A DNA stretch of 64,000 nt from Mycolicibacterium sediminis (GTDB lineage Bacteria > Actinomycetota > Actinomycetes > Mycobacteriales > Mycobacteriaceae). The number at the start of each line of letters is the position of its first letter. The first letter of the stretch is position 1. Below are positions 60,239 through 64,000 of this stretch, one piece after another. The position numbers and the translations under genes were made by a program. The stretch spans positions 4,340,001 through 4,404,000 of the forward strand of contig NZ_AP022588.1 of the NCBI RefSeq assembly GCF_010731735.1, read 5' to 3'. The notes under the pieces were generated by a model, which saw only the letters and a list, made by a program, of their open reading frames with translations, had not been told where the DNA came from and searched no databases.

Positions 60239-61341
60239 GCGCACGACGACGGACCGGGTACGTCTGGCACGAGCGGTACGCCTGGCACGACACCGGCACC
60301 CACGTCGGCATCTTCCCCGCCGGTGGCTTCAACCAGCCGCACATGACGTTCGAGAGCGCAGAGTCGAAGTCGCGGATGGCCGGGCTGGTGGAGGTGTCCG
60401 GCATGGTCGACGAACTGGTCCGGGTGAGACCACGGATGGCCACCCGCGAGGACCTCCTGCGCGTGCACACCGCCGAGCACGTGGACCGCATCGAACGCGA
60501 GAGTGCCGATCGCGGCGGAGACGGGGGCGACGGCTTCACCCCGTTCGGTCGCGGTTCCTACGACATCGCCCGGTTGGCCGCCGGTGGCACCATCGCCGCC
60601 GCCGAAGCGGTGCTGACCGGAGACGTCGACAACGCCTACGCACTGGTGCGCCCACCGGGGCACCACGCCCGCCGCGAGATGGGCATGGGCTACTGCATCT
60701 TCTCCAACGTCTGTGTCGCCATCGAATACGTGCGCGCGCACCTCGGCGTACGGCGCGTCGCGATCGTCGACTACGACGTCCACCACGGCAACGGCGCGGA
60801 ATCCATCTTCTGGGACGACCCGGACATCCTGACCGTCTCCCTGCACCAGGACCGACTCTTCCCGCAGGACACCGGTGCCGTCACCGACACCGCCGACGGC
60901 ACGAACATCAACGTGCCGTTGCCCGCCGGCTCCGGCAACGGGGCCTACCTGGCCGCGATCGAACGCGTGGCCGTGCCCGCCGTCACCGCGTTCGCTCCCG
61001 AGATCGTGTTCGTGTCCAGCGGATTCGACCCCAGCCCCGTCGACCCGCTGGGGTGCATGACCGTCACCTCGGGCGGCTTCAAGGACATGGCGGCACGGCT
61101 GGTCGAGCTGGCCGAGAATGCCTGCGGCGGCAGGATCGTCTTCTCCCACGAGGGCGGCTATTCGCCGGTGCACGTACCGTTCTGCGGGCTGGCGGTACTC
61201 GAGGCGCTCACGGGACACGACACCGGCGTGGTGGATCCCTTCGGCCAGAGCTTCGACGCCTCACCCGCACACGAACTCCAGCCCTGGCAGGACGCCGTCA
61301 TCGCCCAGGCCGCGCTGATCGCCGACGCGCTGCGGCTGTAG
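60235..61341 (+). CDS. HDAC-family zinc amidohydrolase (acetylpolyamine amidohydrolase-like)
   Basis: A 368-residue arginase/deacetylase-fold enzyme of class II type. Active-site elements are intact: the His-His pair in RPPGHHARR (143-144), zinc ligands Asp181 and His183 in DYDVHHGNG, and Asp265 in SSGFDPSPVDPLG, plus the SHEGGYS loop. Bacterial members remove acetyl groups from polyamines or other small amides. Together with the transporter and LacI regulator, uptake and deacylation of an amide nutrient is the simplest model. Coupled to the transporter by ATGA. Confidence 0.92.
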   Translation: MSARRRTGYVWHERYAWHDTGTHVGIFPAGGFNQPHMTFESAESKSRMAGLVEVSGMVDELVRVRPRMATREDLLRVHTAEHVDRIERESADRGGDGGDGFTPFGRGSYDIARLAAGGTIAAAEAVLTGDVDNAYALVRPPGHHARREMGMGYCIFSNVCVAIEYVRAHLGVRRVAIVDYDVHHGNGAESIFWDDPDILTVSLHQDRLFPQDTGAVTDTADGTNINVPLPAGSGNGAYLAAIERVAVPAVTAFAPEIVFVSSGFDPSPVDPLGCMTVTSGGFKDMAARLVELAENACGGRIVFSHEGGYSPVHVPFCGLAVLEALTGHDTGVVDPFGQSFDASPAHELQPWQDAVIAQAALIADALRL

Positions 61342-61356
61342 CCGCCGAAGCGGCCA

Positions 61357-62757
61357 CTATTCGCCGGCGGCCGCCAGTGCCTTGCGGGCGTTGGCGCGAC
61401 GCTCCTCGATGGTGCGGCCGATGTCCTGCAGCAGCAACGGATTTCGCGCCACCAGCTCCTCTATGCACTCCCGGTCGATGTGCACCATCGTCACCTCGCC
61501 GACGGCGCGTGCCGATGTCGACACCGTCTCGCGCGTCAACGCGGTCTGCCCGATGAAGTCGCCCTCGCCGAGCGTCCGGACCGGGATGACGGCCCCGTCG
61601 TCGGCGCTGACGAAGAGCCTCACCTGACCGTCGACGATGAACGACATCCTGGTCGGCAGTTCTCCCGCGAACTGCAGTGTCTCCTCGGCGGCGAAGCGCG
61701 CGAGCCGTGCGTGGCCCAGGACGTGCGACTCGTCGCCGGCGCTCAGCCGCAGCGTCGGCGCGATGACCCGCAGCGCCGACGTCAGCCGCTCACCGGTCGC
61801 GAAGTCGTCGTCCGCCTCGTCGAGGTGCAGGCCGGCGCGGCGCGCGGCGTACCACGTCCACCGGAGGAACATCGACCGTGCCGACGCGTCGTCGGCGGGG
61901 GACCGGACCGGGATCGTCGTGGTGTAGTTCGTCCCGCCGGTGGGGAGCGTGGACGGTTCGGAACCCGGACGCAGGTGGGGCAGCGTCGCCGCGACACGGG
62001 TCAGCAGGTCGCACACGTCGTCGGGCGGGTCGTTGAGCGCGAACACCGTCGAGATCGCGATGACGTGCGCCCCCGGCGGCCTGCTGAGGTTGGTGAACGA
62101 CTCGCCGGCGAGCACCGAGTTCGGCGTGATCTGCAGACCCGACACCGTCTCGATGTGCGTTGCGCGCCAGTTGACCTCGACCACCCGGCCGCGCGCCGAC
62201 GGAGTGTCCACCCAGTCGCCGAGGCGGAACGGCTGCTCGAACAGCAGCAGCAGGCCGGAGATGATCTGTCCCACCGAGTTCTGCAGCGCGAGGCCGAGGA
62301 CGATCGACGAGATGCCCAGCGCCGTGAACAGTCCGCCGACGTTGGCGCCCCAGATGTAGGCGAAGATCAGCGCGACGCCGATGGCGATCAGTGCGAAGCG
62401 CGCCACGTCGAGGAAGATCGACGGAATCCGCTTGCGCCACGTGCCTTCCGGCGCGCCCTGGAACAGGGTGGCGTTCAACCCCGACAGCAGCAGGACGAGG
62501 ACGACGAACCCGAACACCGTCGCCACGATCCGGACCGGTGTGGTCTCGCCGGACACCTGGATGCCCTGCACCAGCAGCAGGAGCAGTGCGCCGAGCGGCA
62601 GGATGTAGACCCGCAGCAGGTAGACGGGACGGACCAGGAAGCTGTTGCGCCGCCGCAGCGCGTTCTGGGCCTCGGTCAGGACGATCAGCAGGATCGGGAA
62701 TCCGATGGCGACCCCGACGGCCCAGTAGAACCAGGGCGAGTCCAGTAGGCCCGTCAC
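61357..62757 (-). CDS. MscS mechanosensitive channel with cyclic-nucleotide-binding domain
   Basis: A 466-residue protein. Transmembrane helices cover about residues 8-165; the pore-lining helix and MscS signature lie at about 150-200 (SIVLGLALQNSVGQIISGLLLL, then FRLGDWVD). A cyclic-nucleotide-binding domain (about 340-445, with FIVDGQVRLFVSADDG and LGEGDFIGQTALT) follows. So the channel could be gated by tension and by cAMP or cGMP. The GTG start overlaps the stop of the upstream cyclase gene as GTGA. The pairing and order match Rv2435c-Rv2434c of M. tuberculosis. Confidence 0.9.
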   Translation of the reverse strand: MTGLLDSPWFYWAVGVAIGFPILLIVLTEAQNALRRRNSFLVRPVYLLRVYILPLGALLLLLVQGIQVSGETTPVRIVATVFGFVVLVLLLSGLNATLFQGAPEGTWRKRIPSIFLDVARFALIAIGVALIFAYIWGANVGGLFTALGISSIVLGLALQNSVGQIISGLLLLFEQPFRLGDWVDTPSARGRVVEVNWRATHIETVSGLQITPNSVLAGESFTNLSRPPGAHVIAISTVFALNDPPDDVCDLLTRVAATLPHLRPGSEPSTLPTGGTNYTTTIPVRSPADDASARSMFLRWTWYAARRAGLHLDEADDDFATGERLTSALRVIAPTLRLSAGDESHVLGHARLARFAAEETLQFAGELPTRMSFIVDGQVRLFVSADDGAVIPVRTLGEGDFIGQTALTRETVSTSARAVGEVTMVHIDRECIEELVARNPLLLQDIGRTIEERRANARKALAAAGE

Positions 62758-64000
62758 TGCTGGCGCTCCACCAGCCGCCAGATCGTCTCGGCGTCGTCGT
62801 CGGTGCCCACCTCGCCCGCCTCGGTGAACCTGCGCGTGTCCCGCATGGCGTCGAACACCCGGGAGGTGACGTAGACGCCGGGCTGGGCCGATCCGCTCTG
62901 CACGCGGTAGGCGACGTTCACCGCGGCGCCCCACATGTCGTAGGCCAGGCTGGTCCGGCCCACCAGTCCGCTGCTGACGGTACCGGTGTCGATGCCGGCC
63001 CGTAGGCGCAGATCGTGTCCCGACTCGGTGGCGAAGCGGTCCACGATGTGTTGCATCTCGACGGCGAAGTCGACGGTGCGCCGGACGTTGTCCAGTCGGG
63101 GGACGCTCAACCCGCAGCTCGCCAGGTAGCCGTTGCGCAGGGTGCGGACGCGCTCGACGCCCAGATTCTCTGCGGCGGCATCGAACTGCCGCATCAACTT
63201 GTTGACGATCGCGAGCGCCGCGTCGGACGACATGTCGGTCGAGAGTTCGTCGAGTCCGACGATGTCGGCGAAGATCACCGTCACGTCCTGGTGGTCCTGG
63301 GCGATGATCTCCTCGCCCTCGCGGTAGCGCGCCACCACGGGTTCGGGCATGAGGGACAGCAGCAGTCGGTCGTTCTCGCGCCGCTGTTCCTCGAGCAGGT
63401 CCTCCTTGATGGCGAGGTTGCGGCTCATCTCGTTGAACGCGACGGTGAGGTCGCCGAACTCGTCGCGGGTGCGCACGGGCAGCGAGACGGTGTAGTCACC
63501 GCCGCTGATCTGCTGGGCTCCGGCCTCGAGCCGCCGGATCGGCCGAACGAACAACCGGGCGAGCAGCATCGCCGCGACGCAGACCGCGAAGATGATGCCG
63601 GCCGTGGACAGCACGAGCGTGCGGGTGAACGCCGAGACCGGCGCGAACGCCTCGTCGGTGTCGATGCTGGCCAGGATCGACCAGTTCAGCCCCGGCAGGT
63701 CGACCGGGGCGTACGCCTGCAGCGTCTCGTGGCCGAGATAGTCGAGCGCGATCAGCGATCCGGTCTGCCCGCGCTGCGCCTCCCGCGTCGCCTCCGTCGC
63801 AACGGGCTGGACGAGTGTGGTGCCGCCCTCACGGATCGAGTCCTCCGCCACCTCGGGCGGCGTCCCCGCGTCGACCACGTCGCGCTTGAACGCCTCGGGG
63901 TCCTCGAGGAACAGCCGCGAGTCCGAACGCATCAGGTTGTCCGGACCGACGAGGAACGTCTCACCCGTCGCACCCATGCCGGCCTGTTCCCACTGCTTGT
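62754..64000 (-). CDS. Class III nucleotidyl cyclase homologue with HAMP domain, 5' end outside window
   Basis: The last 415 residues of a membrane sensor. An extracellular Cache-like part is followed by a helix (VLSTAGIIFAVCVAAMLLARLF), a HAMP domain and a class III cyclase domain (VTVIFADIVGLDELS, then VNVAYRVQ). The first metal Asp is present (FADIVG). The second metal Asp, expected in a KTIGDxYMA-like motif, is replaced by Asn (RTLRNGYLA), so catalytic activity is doubtful. It may be an allosteric partner, or make a heterodimer. It overlaps the channel gene downstream. The true start lies beyond 64000. Confidence 0.88.
   Translation of the reverse strand, partial: KQWEQAGMGATGETFLVGPDNLMRSDSRLFLEDPEAFKRDVVDAGTPPEVAEDSIREGGTTLVQPVATEATREAQRGQTGSLIALDYLGHETLQAYAPVDLPGLNWSILASIDTDEAFAPVSAFTRTLVLSTAGIIFAVCVAAMLLARLFVRPIRRLEAGAQQISGGDYTVSLPVRTRDEFGDLTVAFNEMSRNLAIKEDLLEEQRRENDRLLLSLMPEPVVARYREGEEIIAQDHQDVTVIFADIVGLDELSTDMSSDAALAIVNKLMRQFDAAAENLGVERVRTLRNGYLASCGLSVPRLDNVRRTVDFAVEMQHIVDRFATESGHDLRLRAGIDTGTVSSGLVGRTSLAYDMWGAAVNVAYRVQSGSAQPGVYVTSRVFDAMRDTRRFTEAGEVGTDDDAETIWRLVERQQ

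Overview
The window is GC-rich actinobacterial DNA and almost certainly comes from a fast-growing mycobacterium (Mycolicibacterium type). Four things point there. The first 30 kb follows the gene order I remember from M. tuberculosis Rv1832 to Rv1867: gcvP, VWA protein, glcB, two CBS/CNNM proteins, guaB1, gnd, blaR/blaI, urease, ndh, apa and the CoA-transferase/thiolase-like pair. An Ag85-type mycolyltransferase and an Apa protein are present. Two IdeR-type iron boxes are visible. A full lon gene (which M. tuberculosis lacks) and a polyol ABC operon fit a soil saprophyte. Almost every gene starts with ATG or GTG, and many overlap by 1 to 4 bases in tight operons.

Region 1 (1-30100) is the conserved core. 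It holds the end of glycine decarboxylase, central carbon genes (malate synthase G, 6-phosphogluconate dehydrogenase), a GMP reductase-type GuaB1, and a BlaI/BlaR pair. Next comes a short iron-controlled segment: an IdeR box, a FhuF-like protein, a second IdeR box, and what looks like the small RNA MrsI ending in a strong terminator. The complete urease operon ureABCFGD follows (no ureE, as usual in mycobacteria), then ndh, the secreted Apa protein, and a double-length CoA-transferase beside a thiolase-fold protein.

Region 2 (30104-42439) is a polyol utilisation locus. A SorC-type regulator and an SDR face leftwards. Facing rightwards are a SIS isomerase, an FGGY kinase, an RPE-like epimerase, three dehydrogenases and an RbsA/RbsC transporter with two tandem substrate-binding lipoproteins. 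The likely logic is uptake of a C4/C5 alditol, oxidation to a ketose, phosphorylation and isomerisation into the pentose phosphate pathway.

Region 3 (42591-52196) is accessory in character. Its centre is a four-gene, translationally coupled minus-strand operon: a lipoprotein, a DUF559-like nuclease, a winged-helix-like protein, and a 1056-residue protein with an AAA domain plus a HerA-like ATPase. This is the best candidate in the window for an uncharacterised DNA-processing or anti-phage system. Beside it lie two HhH-GPD-like paralogues, a TfoX-like protein and a DUF72 protein.

Region 4 (52318-64000) holds lon, a VC0807-like membrane protein, an SDR, a divergent Ag85 paralogue, and a LacI regulator with a perfect 20-bp operator in front of a DUF3311/SSS transporter/HDAC-family amidohydrolase operon. 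It ends with a MscS channel carrying a cyclic-nucleotide domain, coupled to a class III cyclase homologue that runs off the window. No tRNA, rRNA, CRISPR array, insertion sequence or prophage was seen. Homologue names are recalled, not searched.
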